Shown here: positions 11,403 through 23,099 of the stretch, in pieces
Layout of the letters: each line of letters starts with the position of its first letter
How positions within the stretch are numbered: position 1 is the first letter of the stretch
Assembly (NCBI RefSeq): GCF_023159225.1
Contig: NC_063188.1
Location: 37,934,021 to 37,998,020, forward strand
Direction: 5' to 3'
Source: Perognathus longimembris pacificus
Lineage: Eukaryota > Chordata > Mammalia > Rodentia > Heteromyidae
Length of the DNA stretch: 64,000 nt
Translations under genes and position numbers: made by a program
The notes under the pieces: generated by a model
Database searches by the model: none
Told to the model about the DNA's origin: nothing
What the model saw: the letters and a program-made list of their open reading frames with translations, nothing else

Positions 11403-12243
11403 GTAAATCTTGTTCTGTATGTGGGGAATACTTAACTAAGGCAAAATATTTGGATTTTTGTGACGGAGACAGTTTTTTTCCATTTATACTTGCTTACAGA
11501 GTGCCCTTAGTTTTGATTTAATATATTACAGTCACAGGATAACCTCATATGAAGTTAAAGTTCTATGAAATCATTATAATTGATAAGAGAACACAAAGGC
11601 CTACCTGTGAGTTCCATGGCAGGTCTTTGGTGTCAGGGGCTGCATTTATTTTTCTCATGGATATTTATAAATTCCTACTCAACCCATAGAAAATGAATGT
11701 TTATCTCTGTATAATCTTGCCCAATATTTGTCATCAATATTTTAAGCTTTCCTTTTCATATGCAGAAACCTATTTTTTTTTACTTAAGAGTTCAGGTTTT
11801 TAATCACTATTATGTTGGTTCTCTAGATTTCAGTTTGGTATATACCATCCTTCTTTGTACAATTCTTTTTCTCTGCATGCCAGTATTTGGGCTTGAACTC
11901 ATAGTCTTTGCACTCACCAGTTTATTTTATTTTTTCAGAATTATTTTATTATCTTTAAGTAAAAGAAAAGGATATCTCTTACAACACATTGAAAAGGTCC
12001 CATACCTTTGCAAAGATTAAACCTTCATCTAACATGTACCACATTTTCTTTTTTCATTCTTCCTTTGATGGGCTCTAAGGGTCACCATAAGACCCCATTA
12101 CCACTGATTATTCTGTGATATAAAAAGCTGAGCACTTAAATACTACTAAGCATCCACCTATTATATAAACAAAACAATGAGATGTGAAGCACAAGATATT
12201 CACCAAAGCAATTCCTCATTTTAAAGATCAAAGTTGAGAACTG
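11403..12243. other. Intergenic, no feature recognised
   Basis: AT-rich DNA with only short chance frames. A faint SINE-like CCAGTATTTGGGCTTGAACTC occurs at about 11880, but it is too short to call. Confidence 0.35.
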
Positions 12244-12450
12244 CGGGCTGGGAATATGGCCTAGTGGCAAGAGTGCTTGCCTCGTATACATGAAGCCCTG
12301 GGTTCAGTTCCCCAGCACCACATATATAGAAAACGGCCAGAAGTGGCACTGTGGCTCAAGTGGCAGAGTGCTAGCCTTGAGCAAAAAGAAGCCAGGGACA
12401 GTGTTCAGCCCCTGAATCCAAGGCCCAGGACTGGCCAAAAAAAAAAAAAA
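12244..12450 (+). mobile_element. Dimeric ID-related SINE
   Basis: Full dimer with an A-tail. The duplication AAAGTTGAGAACTG is present on both sides. Confidence 0.9.
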
Positions 12451-13524
12451 AGTTGAGAACTGAATGTTAGTTCCTTGGACAGCAGCTACCTTTGCCTCTA
12501 GAAATTGTATTCATGCAAAAGTATCTTCAATGGATTGCAGTTTGGAACATTCAAAACTATTATGGAAGCAACAGGTTGAATTCAAGCAGGTCTTTTCTTC
12601 AATTTTTATTCATTCCCACCACAAATCAGGCAAACCTCATAATTCAAATGAAGCAATTCAAACTGCACATGGGTGTTTCTCAAATGTACTGTACATGCAA
12701 TCATATTTTGCATTTGCTGTCTTATTAAATACTGAGATCTTAATTGATGAACCAATTTAAATGATACTTCAATCATTTGATATATTTTATACAATATTTT
12801 GTTGAATAGTTAAGAAAATAATTAGAAATTCCTTTAATTACCTGGAAATTTGAAAATAATAGTCATTATATAAGCATTTATAAATACTTCATTTTCTCTG
12901 AGACTTACGTTGTATTTTACTGAAATGTATACTCTTGCATTGATTTTAAATTATTCTGGTCTTATAATTTGTTTAAGTACAAAACAAAGCGAAATGACTC
13001 TGTCATGCTTCTTCTGAATGTCCATTAGGACTAGGTGGTATTATTACTGTATTTTTAAATTCTTGGTGTCAGGAAGTTTGAATTCAAGACATGCTTTCCA
13101 AGCAAGCATTCTACTTACTGCACAAGCCATGCTCCAGTCCTTTTGCTTTTAGTTTGTTTTTCAGTGTCTCACTTATTTTTTTGCCCTAGCTATCCTCAGA
13201 CCATAATCTTCCTATCTCTACCTACCACATGGCTCAGATTACAGGCTTACACTGTTTCTGAGGGAAGTAAGGAGAGATGGAATGACTTACTTGTCATAAA
13301 GTGAAAGCATGGTGGCTATAACCTCAGAATTCAGATCACAAAAATCTTATTGCAGTATTCTCTTCAGCAGAATCATTATTTTGCTTTATTTAGAAGGATC
13401 TTTCTGTACTTTAAAGAACACAATACCATGTCCTCTTGCTTCTATGCCACTGGTAGAGAAAATAAGAAGACAGGACTCAAAGACACCTAATAGTTACTTA
13501 GACATTCATGTTCTTAGTGCTGAA
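12451..13524. other. Intergenic; possible very old minus-strand SINE at about 13060-13260
   Basis: No gene is recognised. About 200 bp starting TTGGTGTCAGGAAGTTTGAA and ending near GGCTCAGATTACAGGCTTAC look like a degraded minus-strand 7SL/ID-type SINE, but the match is weak. Confidence 0.3.
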
Positions 13525-13612
13525 CATGGTAGTGCATGCCTGTTAACCCTAGGACTTGGGAAGCACAGGGATGTAGATTATAAATTTAAGACCAGCTTGG
13601 CTGTATGACATA
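13525..13612 (+). mobile_element. B1-like (7SL-derived) SINE fragment
   Basis: GTAGTGCATGCCTGTTAACC, then CTAGGACTTGGGAAGCACAG, then AAGACCAGCTTGGCTGTATG follow the order of a rodent B1 element. It lacks a full A-tail. Confidence 0.7.
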
Positions 13613-14365
13613 CCATTTCCTGAATTTTGTCTCTGTTCCCTAAAAGAAACTGTTTCAGAGATAGTCACTTACCCAAAATATTAACAGCTTTAAGTGGTAG
13701 CCTAACTGTTTCATTATGAGCCTGAAACATTTTATATTTACACTTATAATGTTATGTTTCAATGCCCATATATCTCTATTATGTGCTGGTAAAATATCTA
13801 TTAGTTAATTCATGGGGAAATTCGTTTGTTGAATGTAAAGCACTGGCCGAAAGATGCTGCTTTACAAACTATAATTAGACTTTTCTCCTGCCAGTTGTGT
13901 AAAATAAAAAGAAAATTCAAATGAGTATTTTGCCAATTATATTTTATCTATTTGTCTTTTTATGACTATGCATTAATCTTATAAAACTGGTTTTCATTAT
14001 GCAGCTTAATTTATGTACATAATGTGCTTTGATCATATTCACACCCCATTACTCTCATTTGTACTCTTCCTCCTTATATAAGTTCCCTCCCTTTTCCAAA
14101 TAGTCTCTCTTCTTTTCTACTTTCAGGAACCAGACAAGGAGGTCCACCCTCCCTACTCTTCAACATAGTACTGGAATTCCTAGCAAGAGCAATAAGGCAA
14201 GAGAAAAAAAACATAAAGGGTATCCAAATAGGGAAAGAAGTAAAACTCTCTGTCTTTGCAGATGACATGATCCTGTATTTAAAGAAACCAATACATTTCT
14301 CCCCTGAGTGACTTGAGCTGATTCAAAACTTTGGCAAAGTAGCAGGGTATAAAATTAACTCACAG

Positions 14366-14605
14366 CTGGCCACGCTGGGTCACACTTGCAATCCTAGCTA
14401 CTCAGGAGACAGATCTGAGAATTACAGTTCGAAGTAAGCCAGGGCAGAAAAGTCCCTGTGAAACTATTATCTCCAATTAGTCACTCAAAACCAGGAAGTG
14501 GTACCGAGGCTAATGTGGCAGAGTGTTAGCCTTGAGAACAGAAAGGCTTAGAGACAGCACCCAAGTCCTGAGTTCAAGCCCCACAACCAACAACAACAAC
14601 AACAA
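14366..14605 (+). mobile_element. 7SL/B1-headed, ID-tailed chimeric SINE inserted in L1
   Basis: Starts with a degraded 7SL-like head (CTTGCAATCCTAGCTACTCA), continues with the ID-like part around TGGCAGAGTGTTAGCCTTGA, and ends in an (AAC)n tail. It interrupts the L1 ORF2 fragment. Confidence 0.75.
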
Positions 14606-14681
14606 AATTCAACCTACAAAAGTGAGTAGCTTTTCTATATGCCAACAAAGAGAAGACCGAGACTGAAATCAGGAAAGCAAC

Positions 14682-15123
14682 TGAAAAACCAGAGTGATTC
14701 CATTTTGAAAAAGAGGCAGCCATGTTAGAATTACAGCTGATTCTGAGAAGCTGAGAGTGCAGTCACTGGGAAAAATCACAACTATGTGCCCATCCAGTAG
14801 CCGGCCAAACAACAGATAGGGGGCAAGCTGACCTAGCCAAGAATAAATCGTTGCTGTTTTGAAACATGCAGATGGCCCCTAACCAACATATCAGGCATTG
14901 CTGAAGGTCGACCAATAGGATAGCTTCCAACATGGGTAGCCCCTAAAGTTGTTTGTTCACCTGTATAAAAAGTGTGCAATCCCCTTTCTCAAGGCCCTTG
15001 TCTCTCAGCTGCGTCTGGTGAGCACGTTGGCCCGAGTGCGCATTCACTAATAGACCGGTACCTTTGCTTTTGCATTGATCTTGGTCTCAGTGGTCTTTGG
15101 GGTATCAGGATTTGGGCACAACA
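14682..15123 (+). mobile_element. Solo LTR (class I ERV-like) inserted in L1 ORF2
   Basis: Begins TGAAAAACCAGAG and ends GGGCACAACA, sharing its terminal bases with the class I LTRs elsewhere in the window. A TATA-like CTGTATAAAAAGTG occurs at about 14960. Flanks are CAAC on the left and CAGC on the right, consistent with a 4-bp duplication with one change. Conceptual removal of the LTR and one flank copy restores the L1 reading frame across the junction, which supports these boundaries. An alternative end at 15118 gives a perfect CAAC duplication but breaks that frame. Confidence 0.75.
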
Positions 15124-15420
15124 CAGCTCCATTTGTAATAGATTTAAAAAAAATCTAGGATGTGAAGGACCTATCAAAGATGTGAGGGACCACTATTGTG
15201 AAAAACTTAAAAATCTGAAAGAAAAATTGAAGCAGATTGAAGGAAATGGAAAAACTTTGTATGTTCCTGGATGGGAAGAATTCACATTGTGAAAAAATGG
15301 CAATACTGCCCAGAGTAATTTACAAATTCAGTGTAATACCTACCAAAATCCCAACAACTTTCTTCAAAGAAATAGAGAAAGCAATCCAAAAATTCATATA
15401 GAATAGTAAAATGGTAAATT

Positions 15421-18300
15421 CTATATGTATATATGTACACAAAAATGTGTTTTATTTTTAACCAAAACAAAGGGAGGGATGAGAAATGCAACAGCAAGAT
15501 TTATCAAAAGTATTTACTGCTTTGTGACATGTGGTTAACTCTTTGAAGGAAGCACTTCAAACATGTTTGTTGATTTGGGCAATTTATGGTGGAAAGAATT
15601 TCTCTTCCCACCAGGGACTTGAAGAGAAACTTCATCCAATGGATTTCTTTCCATTCATCTCTCTCATTCATTATTCCTGGAGATGGGGTGGTTTCTCAGA
15701 AGCCCTTTACCCGGTCGTCATCAATACAAACAGCTCCTCTCCCTTTGCTAGGAGGACTTGATTAATTTCTTTAACAGGATATACTCTATGAATATATTTT
15801 CATTCTATGACAAAATATTTTCTCCCAGCCAGAAACTATTGAATCTGAGCAGAATCAGTTCTAGCTACTTCCCAGAAGCAGCCCTTCCCCAAAGGAGCGT
15901 CTACCTCCATGTTTCTCTGTACTAATCCATCAGCCTCAGAACGAGACTTATCAGATTTCAGTGCCCTGGGAAATTGTGGACTATACATCTAATATGTGCA
16001 TTGCAGCTTTGACTCCTTTCCTTTACAGCTTCAGTGTGTCTGTGGAAACAGGCTGATCAGTACATTTGAAGAGGAACGTAACTTTTTGAAGACAAACCTT
16101 CCTAGTGATAAAAAATATGTTAGATCTTTACCCTGCTAGTGGAGAGTGTGAGCTACCAATATGAATACCCCGAGGGTCAACATGATCTGGAGAGCTTGTG
16201 GAAAGAAGAAAAGTACTGGCACATTTCTCTTTGCTATGAGTCCATACCACTCCTATGTGTTTTCATAAGGGTAGAGAGAGGAAAGAGTGATGATACTATT
16301 TTTATTCAAAGGAAGTCACCACTCATCCCTTTTCTTCATGGGCTCTATATTTCCTGTTCCATTATTTTACTCCTGTTTTACAAGATAAAATCATGCTTCA
16401 TTTGAGCTTCTGAAGGGTAAGAGAAAATCCTCATTCTCAGGATACTACAGTGATTGTTGGGGGATCTTCCTGGATAGATGGCAGATCCCAGGACTTCAGG
16501 ATGTTCTTGTCTCATGGTGAGTCCCTTCACTCTTAACTTCACATGGAAGTACATAAATGTGATATGTGTGAATGCCATTGCTTTGTGGCAGAGTGGTACA
16601 AGCCCAACACAAGTGGAGGCCAAGCACATGGAGGATGAGCCAGCGCCCAGTTCTTGGCCTCCTGAGCCTGAGTTTCCTCATCCTGTTCTCATGCCAGATA
16701 TGTGTTGTTATTCTGTTCTCACTAGGGGCCCCTGCAGTCATAAATGGCTGTGTAGAAGGAATGAGGAAGGGACAGGGCAGATAGAGAGCCAGAGGGTGGC
16801 CCCTGGAGGACCTGCTGTTTTCTGCCCTCATCCCTTGGAGGAGTTGGGAAAAGGACAAAAATCATCACCCTGTTTCCTGTTGATCCACACACTGTCACCT
16901 TCCTAACTTCTACAGTAAAATTCGGGAACCAATCAATACACATGACCCCACTGTTGTGTCTCATGGCCCAAAGGATTTCATCTCCACCACAATCTTCCCT
17001 ACCATGAGGGGCTGTTGAGTGAGTAACCAAGGGATACAATACTGGGGAATCTGAAAACAATCAACTTTCAGATGGGAAGCTGCTGGTTATACTGGGTGAG
17101 AGCAAGAAATGGATCCTCATTCCCATGTGAGTACTTGAGTGGAAATGGTCTTAGCCTCTGTCAGCTGAGCTTGGCTGTCTGTGAAATGAGCCTCACTATA
17201 CCTTTGTCACTCCACCTGAGGGGAAATGAGGAAACCTCTGAAGTGTCCATGGGGCACATGGAGCTTTCCCCCAGGGGCAGACACCAATGACCCCGAACCA
17301 TGCATGAGCTTTGATGCTCAGAGCGCCTCTGGAAAGAGCAACAAGTGATGAGATATATCCTAGAATATGTGGACTTTGGGCTGATACCATGTAGTACACT
17401 GGATTACCTGTGTGGGATGGGAAAGGGGAGAGTCACATAATTTTTACTCACCTGCTTTCTTGTCCCCTTATTTTACTATCTAGTTTGACACCAGAAGAGC
17501 AGTTTCCCATTGACTCCAAGGAAGAAGGGACATGACAGAACAGGAAAATATGGATTCTTGATGAAAGATTGGAATCAATATACCAAGTATCCCTCACTAC
17601 AGGACCAAGGCTGTTCTGGCCTCACCCCAGCACCGTGCTACCAAACAACAGCAGCCTGAACTTTGCCTCAGAAAACACAGTTTATATTTGGAACCACTGC
17701 TGAAGTTGAGTTGACTTTTAAAATCAGAATAGTCATATGTTAGGCAAAATCTCAGCTGACACTCAGAATGTTCAATTTTGTGTAATATCTTTCCCCATGA
17801 GTGTGGGCAGAACCTGGGAAACATGATGAGATACCACTTCCATGATTACGTTCTTTTGTATAGGTGAGTCTGAGCTAAATAAGCTCTTTATAAGCAGAGA
17901 ATTTTCTCTGGTGAGCAGAGGAGGAAAAGTTAGAGATTCAAAGCATGGGAAAGTGCAGCGTTGCTTAATAGGAGATATGGTGGGCACATGGCGAAGAACT
18001 GGGTAGTCCTTAGGTGCTGAGAGCACCCCTGGGTGACAGCCATCAAGGGAATGGAGACTTCAGTTTCGTTAGTCATTGGGGAATGATTTCTATAGCAACA
18101 TAAGTGGTATTGAAACCAGATTTTACCTAAAGCCTTCAGATTACACCTCACCAAATCTGTGCTGATGCCTTAGACTCCAGCCTTGTGAGACTCTGAGCAG
18201 AGAATGACGTTATGTCCTGCCAGATTTCTGACCTACAGACCTGGGAGCTAAAGAGGGGTAGATGTCAGTCACTGCACTTGTGATTAAACACCTAGAAAAT
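15421..18300. other. Unique-looking DNA; possible MIR remnants
   Basis: About 2.9 kb without young repeats and without a coding frame I recognise. Short MIR-like cores are possible at about 16660 (CCTGAGCCTGAGTTTCCTCA) and about 17150-17200 (CTGTCTGTGAAATGAGCC). This is the longest stretch of apparently non-repeat DNA in the window. Confidence 0.35.
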
Positions 18301-18370
18301 CAATGAGTTCCAGTTAAGTGAAATCCATACTGAATGCATGTATGTTTATATATACACATACACAATGTGG

Positions 18371-18371
18371 G

Positions 18372-18402
<31 letters not shown>

Positions 18403-18412
18403 TGTGTGTGTA
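18371..18412. repeat. (GT)n microsatellite
   Basis: GT dinucleotides with one A interruption. Confidence 0.9.
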
Positions 18413-18982
18413 TAGGATAATTGTAGGGAATAAAGCACATAAGAGCTTCTGCTAATGCTTGATGTGTTGAAGATTGTGAATAGACCATAGTTGGCTTGAA
18501 TATACTGTCCAATTCTAAATGGGCAAAGGATTATTTATCAATCAGAGCCTAAACCTATTAGAAATTCAAGTAGGGTGTGTTAAACTTTCATCAATCTATA
18601 TATTGCTAAATCTTTGGGGCTGCTATCAATATGAGAATTTTTGAAATTAAGGTTGTTATCAACATTTGTTTGTGAGTCTTTTGATAGAAATGTACTTTTA
18701 TTCTCTAGGGTAAATACTTAGATGTGCAATGGCTGATATGTTATCACAAGTGTAAGTTTAACATTGTGGAACACTACCCACCTGTTCAGTCCTTTTAAAT
18801 TTACCTATTCATGTGAGATTGTAATAGTATATTCTCGTTTTAATTTTTCTAATTATTAATATTTTCAGCATCTTTTCATATGCTTAGTTGATAGTTATGT
18901 ATCTTCTGAGGTGGGGTAGTTATCCAAATAATTTGCCTATAATTATTGGAGAGTTTTTTTCCTGCTGAAATTTTTTTTATAT

Positions 18983-19723
18983 ATTTAATTTTTTTCAAAT
19001 TTTTATTATCAAACTGATGTACAGAGAGGTTACAGTTTCATGCATTAGGCATTGGATACATTTCTTGTACTGTTTGTTATCTTGTCCCTCATACCCCCCC
19101 TCCTCCCCCTTTCCTTTCCCCCCCCCCTGAGGTGTTCAGTTCACTTACACCAAACAGTTTTGCAAGTATTGCTTTTGTAGTTGTTTGTCTTTTTTTTTAC
19201 CCTGTGTCTCTCAATTTTGGTATTCCCTTTCAATTTCCTACTTCTAATACCAGTATACACGGTTTCCAATATACTCAGATAAGATTACAGATATAGTGTA
19301 GGTACAACCACAGGAAGGTGATACAAGAACATCATCAATAATAGAAGCTACAGATACACATGGGACGTTGAAAGTGGTTACAACTGTGATATAACAATTG
19401 TTTCCATAACATGGAGTTCATTTCACTTAGCATCATCTTAGGTGTTCATAAGGGTATAGCTATTGGGCTCTTGTGATGCTCTGCTATGACTTGCCTAAAC
19501 CTGTGCTAATTATTCCCAATAAGGGAGACCATAGAGTCCATGTTTCTTTGGGTCTGGCTCACTTCACTTAGTATAATTTTTTCCAAGTCCTTCCATTTCC
19601 TTACAAATGGGGCAATGTCATTCTTTCTGATAGAGGCATAAAATTCCATTGTGTATATGTACCACATTTTCCTGATCCATTCGTCTACTGAGGGGCATCT
19701 GGGTTGGTTCCAGCTTGCTAAAA
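18983..19723 (-). mobile_element. 5'-truncated young L1, copy A (ORF2 C-terminus and 3'-UTR)
   Basis: The minus-strand frame from about 19720 down to 19506 encodes the ORF2 C-terminal tail: the MWYIYTMEFYASIRKND segment, ending in SLIGNN. About 520 bp of 3'-UTR follow with C-runs and an A-rich end at 18983-19010. It is almost identical to copy B, so both are probably recent members of one active family. Confidence 0.88.
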
Positions 19724-20722
19724 TTTTTTGTGTGCCAGTCCTGGGACTGGAGCTCAGAGCCTGGGTGTTGTCCCTAAGCTTTTTTTTTTTTTTCAAATTT
19801 TTATTATCAAACTGATGTACAGAGAGGTTACAGTTTAATACATTAGGCATTGGATACATTTCTTGTACTGTTTGTTACCTTGTCCCTCATACCCCCCTCC
19901 CCCCTCCCCTTTACCCTATCCCCCCTGAGGTGTTCAGTTCACTTACACTAAACAGTTTTGCAAGTATAGCTTTTGTAGTTGTTTGTCTTTTCTTACCCTG
20001 TGTCTCTCAATTTTGGTATTCCCTTTCAATTTCCTACTTCCAATACCAGTATACACGGTTTCCAATATACTCAGATAAGATTACAGATATAGTGTAGGTA
20101 CAACCACAGGAAGGTGATACAAGAACATCATCAATAATAGAAGCTACAGATACACATGGGACGTTGAAAGTAGTTACAACTGTGATATAACGATTGTCTC
20201 CATAACATGGAGTTCATTTCACTTAGCATCATCTTAGGTGTTCATAAGGGTATAGCTATTGGGCTCTTGTGATGCTCTGCTATGACTTGCCTAAACCTGT
20301 ACTAATTATTCCCAATAAGGGAGACCATAGAGTCCATGTTTCTTTGGGTCTGGCTCACTTCACTTAGTATAATTTTTTCCAAGTCCTTCCATTTCCTTTC
20401 AAATGGGACAATGTCATTCTTTCTGATAGAGGCATAAAATTCCATTGTGTTTATGTACCACATTTTCCTGATCCATTCGTCTACTGAGCGGCATCTGGGT
20501 TGGTTCCAGATTCTCACTATGACAAATTGTGCTGCGATGCTTTTTTTCTTAAGTGTTCTACCACTTGTGTCACAGCTCCACTTCCAGAATTTTAGGTAGT
20601 CAATTGGAGGTAAGAGTCTCGTGGACTTTCCTACTCATGCTGACTCTGAACTCACTGTGATCCTCAGATCTCAGCCTCCTGAGTAGCTGAGATTACAGGT
20701 GTGAGCCACTGGTGCTCAGCTC
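19724..20722 (-). mobile_element. Chimeric 7SL/ID SINE split by L1 copy B
   Basis: The SINE head lies at 20539-20722 (minus strand) and its tail at 19724-19780 (GTGCCAGTCCTGGGACTGG). L1 copy B sits exactly between the two parts. Confidence 0.7.
19781..20538 (-). mobile_element. 5'-truncated young L1, copy B
   Basis: A T-run at 19781-19793 is the poly(A) tail on the minus strand. The ORF2 tail lies at 20302-20517 and ends SLIGNN like copy A. It extends slightly further 5' than copy A, to about 20535, and differs at only a few positions over the shared 730 bp. Confidence 0.9.
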
Positions 20723-21194
20723 TTACTGCGTTTTGTTAGCTTTGTTCTAGATCTCAGATGTGAGCCTTTTGTTAGATATATGAGTTTCAAATATTTTCTT
20801 TGATTCAGAGGCTCATCTTTTAATTTACTCAATAGTGTCTTTAGAAGTTTTTGAGATTTAGGTTTTATATTTTTATTTATCATCCAGCTTGAGTTGACTT
20901 TTGTATTGGGTGCAATAGGTGTACCACATTATATTTGTACATATGGATATTCAATAGTTCTAACTCAACACATAGAAAAGATAGTTTGCTTTATTAAACT
21001 GCTTTTACACCATTGTAAAAAAATTAGTTTTGTTATATTTGTGAGTCAACTTCTGGTTGACCATTCTACTATTTGGTCTACTTTTCTACTTTCATACCCA
21101 CAGTGGACAGTCTTGATTGCTGTAATTTTTAATTAGTCTTGAGATCAAATAATGTTTGTCCAATTTTGTTTGTTTGCAAAGCTGTTTTCATAAT

Positions 21195-21312
21195 CTAGGC
21201 CTCAGACTGGAGACATTGCTTAAATGGTTTAGCACCAGCCATGAACAAGAAAACTGAGCAAGAGCGAAAGGCCTTGAGTTCAATCCTGGATACAGGCATA
21301 GTCTAAGTCCTT
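21195..21312 (+). mobile_element. SINE-like fragment, family uncertain
   Basis: The sequence GGTTTAGCACCAGCCATGAA, followed by CCTTGAGTTCAATCCTGG, resembles a tRNA-derived SINE with a B-box. It is short and diverged. Confidence 0.4.
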
Positions 21313-22015
21313 TGTATTTCCACATGCTTTTTAGAATTAACGTGTCAGTTCATTTTAGAAACACGTATTATTATTCTAAGTGTTGTACTGAATATATCAA
21401 TCAATCTAGAGTGTGCACCACAGTGATACTGAATTGTCCAAACCATTAAGACAGTGTGCATCTTTATTTCTTTAGATCTTTAATTTATTTTAGCATTTTT
21501 GTAGTGTTTAATGTATAGATCTTGCACATGTGTGGGTAGGTTACTCATAGGTATTCTGTACTTCCTGAGGCTTTATAAATGCCAGTAATTAATATTTCTG
21601 TGTTTTCACTGGCTGTTATCAAACACATGTTAAATAAACAGTCGCTGTTGACTAATGCTTTGGGTTCAGTTTTTCCTTGGGTTGCTTACTCTACAATGGA
21701 AAATGTACTTGATGATTAATACAAATTTTTCATTATTTTGATGTCAGCTTTTTGAAATGGTGCACAATGTACCAAAACAGCAAGAAAAACTATTTAGAGA
21801 CAAATCTATGGAACACAGGAAATCTATAAGATAAATAGTTTATTAGCTTGCAACTGTATATGTGATCAAAATTGGCTCTGTTGAATTATAGGATTTTTAA
21901 AATTAACATTCTTCCAGCAGTCCATTTTAGTGAATTCTTGGGACTGTGAGTGGTGAGAAAAAAAAGAATGAAATTACAATATACTACTGCATCCTTATAA
22001 GAATAAATAAAGTCA

Positions 22016-22231
22016 AGCCAGGCACTAGTGGCTCATGCCTGTAACCCTAGCTACTCAGAAGGCTGAGGTGCGAGGATCACTGTTCAAAGCCAACTTGGGA
22101 ATAAAAGTCCTTAAGACACTTATTACCATCAACCAACAAAAATCAGGAAGTGGAGTTGTGGCTCAAGTGGTAGAGTGCCAGTCATGAGTATAAAAACTAA
22201 GAAACAGCACCTAGCCCCCCCAAAAAACAGG
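22016..22231 (+). mobile_element. 7SL/B1-headed, ID-tailed chimeric SINE
   Basis: AGCCAGGCACTAGTGGCTCA, then CTAGCTACTCAGAAGGCTGA is a clear 7SL-type head. The ID-like half follows with GAGTTGTGGCTCAAGTGGTA. It ends in a C/A-rich tail. Confidence 0.85.
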
Positions 22232-22425
22232 TACACCCATTTCAAAACAGTTCATTTATGGATATGTATATATGCATGTATGTATGAAGTCTATATTACT
22301 GAAACTGACAAGAATATATATTGTAAGTAACTCTTGAGATTTTTAATTTAATACAGTTCCTAGAATGTATTATTATGAAAAACCAGTTGTTTTCTTTCCC
22401 TAGATTTCCTTGACTAGCGTGATTA

Positions 22426-22925
22426 NNNNNNNNNNNNNNNNNNNNNNNNNNNNNNNNNNNNNNNNNNNNNNNNNNNNNNNNNNNNNNNNNNNNNNNNNNN
22501 NNNNNNNNNNNNNNNNNNNNNNNNNNNNNNNNNNNNNNNNNNNNNNNNNNNNNNNNNNNNNNNNNNNNNNNNNNNNNNNNNNNNNNNNNNNNNNNNNNNN
22601 NNNNNNNNNNNNNNNNNNNNNNNNNNNNNNNNNNNNNNNNNNNNNNNNNNNNNNNNNNNNNNNNNNNNNNNNNNNNNNNNNNNNNNNNNNNNNNNNNNNN
22701 NNNNNNNNNNNNNNNNNNNNNNNNNNNNNNNNNNNNNNNNNNNNNNNNNNNNNNNNNNNNNNNNNNNNNNNNNNNNNNNNNNNNNNNNNNNNNNNNNNNN
22801 NNNNNNNNNNNNNNNNNNNNNNNNNNNNNNNNNNNNNNNNNNNNNNNNNNNNNNNNNNNNNNNNNNNNNNNNNNNNNNNNNNNNNNNNNNNNNNNNNNNN
22901 NNNNNNNNNNNNNNNNNNNNNNNNN
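22426..22925. other. Assembly gap of 500 N
   Basis: Exactly 500 N. The round number is typical of a scaffold gap of unknown true size. Confidence 0.99.
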
Positions 22926-22981
22926 CCATGGAAATTCTGACTGCTGTGGGATATGGTGCAAAATGAGCATTCATTTGACTT

Positions 22982-23089
22982 CCTTTCTTCCTTCCTTCCT
23001 TCCTTCCTTCCTTCCTTCCTTCCTTCCTTCCTTCCTTCCTTCCTTCCTTCCTTCCTTCCTTCCTTCCTTCCTTCCCTCCTTCCTTCCTG
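22982..23089. repeat. (TTCC)n tetranucleotide repeat
   Basis: About 108 bp of nearly pure TTCC, starting 56 bp after the gap. Confidence 0.97.
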
Positions 23090-23099
23090 TGAGTCTTTT

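Larger units (their letters stand above)
14085..15420 (+). mobile_element. LINE-1 ORF2 reverse-transcriptase fragment, split by a SINE and a solo LTR
   Basis: 14120-14300 encodes the RT core in pieces: the stretch before the F-A-D-D catalytic box (TTTGCAGATGAC at about 14255) and its flanks are recognisable. After a SINE (14366-14605) and an LTR (14682-15123), ORF2 sequence resumes to about 15420 (for example TGGGAAGAATTCACATTGTG, then CCTACCAAAATCCCAACAAC). L1 ORF2 is an endonuclease and reverse transcriptase driving L1 and SINE movement. This copy has stops and frameshifts and is dead. Confidence 0.8.
18590..21690 (-). mobile_element. Old LINE-1 fragment, split by a nest of younger insertions
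   Basis: 18590-18980 and 20730-21690 both read as old L1 3' sequence on the minus strand (for example GTGAGCCTTTTGTTAGATAT, then TTTGATTCAGAGGCTCATCT). The 1.75 kb between them is a younger L1-SINE-L1 nest. Confidence 0.65.

Noticed and set aside
16478..17060. Frames of 112-142 codons on both strands in unique-looking DNA
   Set aside because: No domain, poor codon character and no conserved-looking exon structure. Possible MIR pieces explain part of it.
22296..22974. Long frames crossing the gap
   Set aside because: They consist of translated N and are artefacts.
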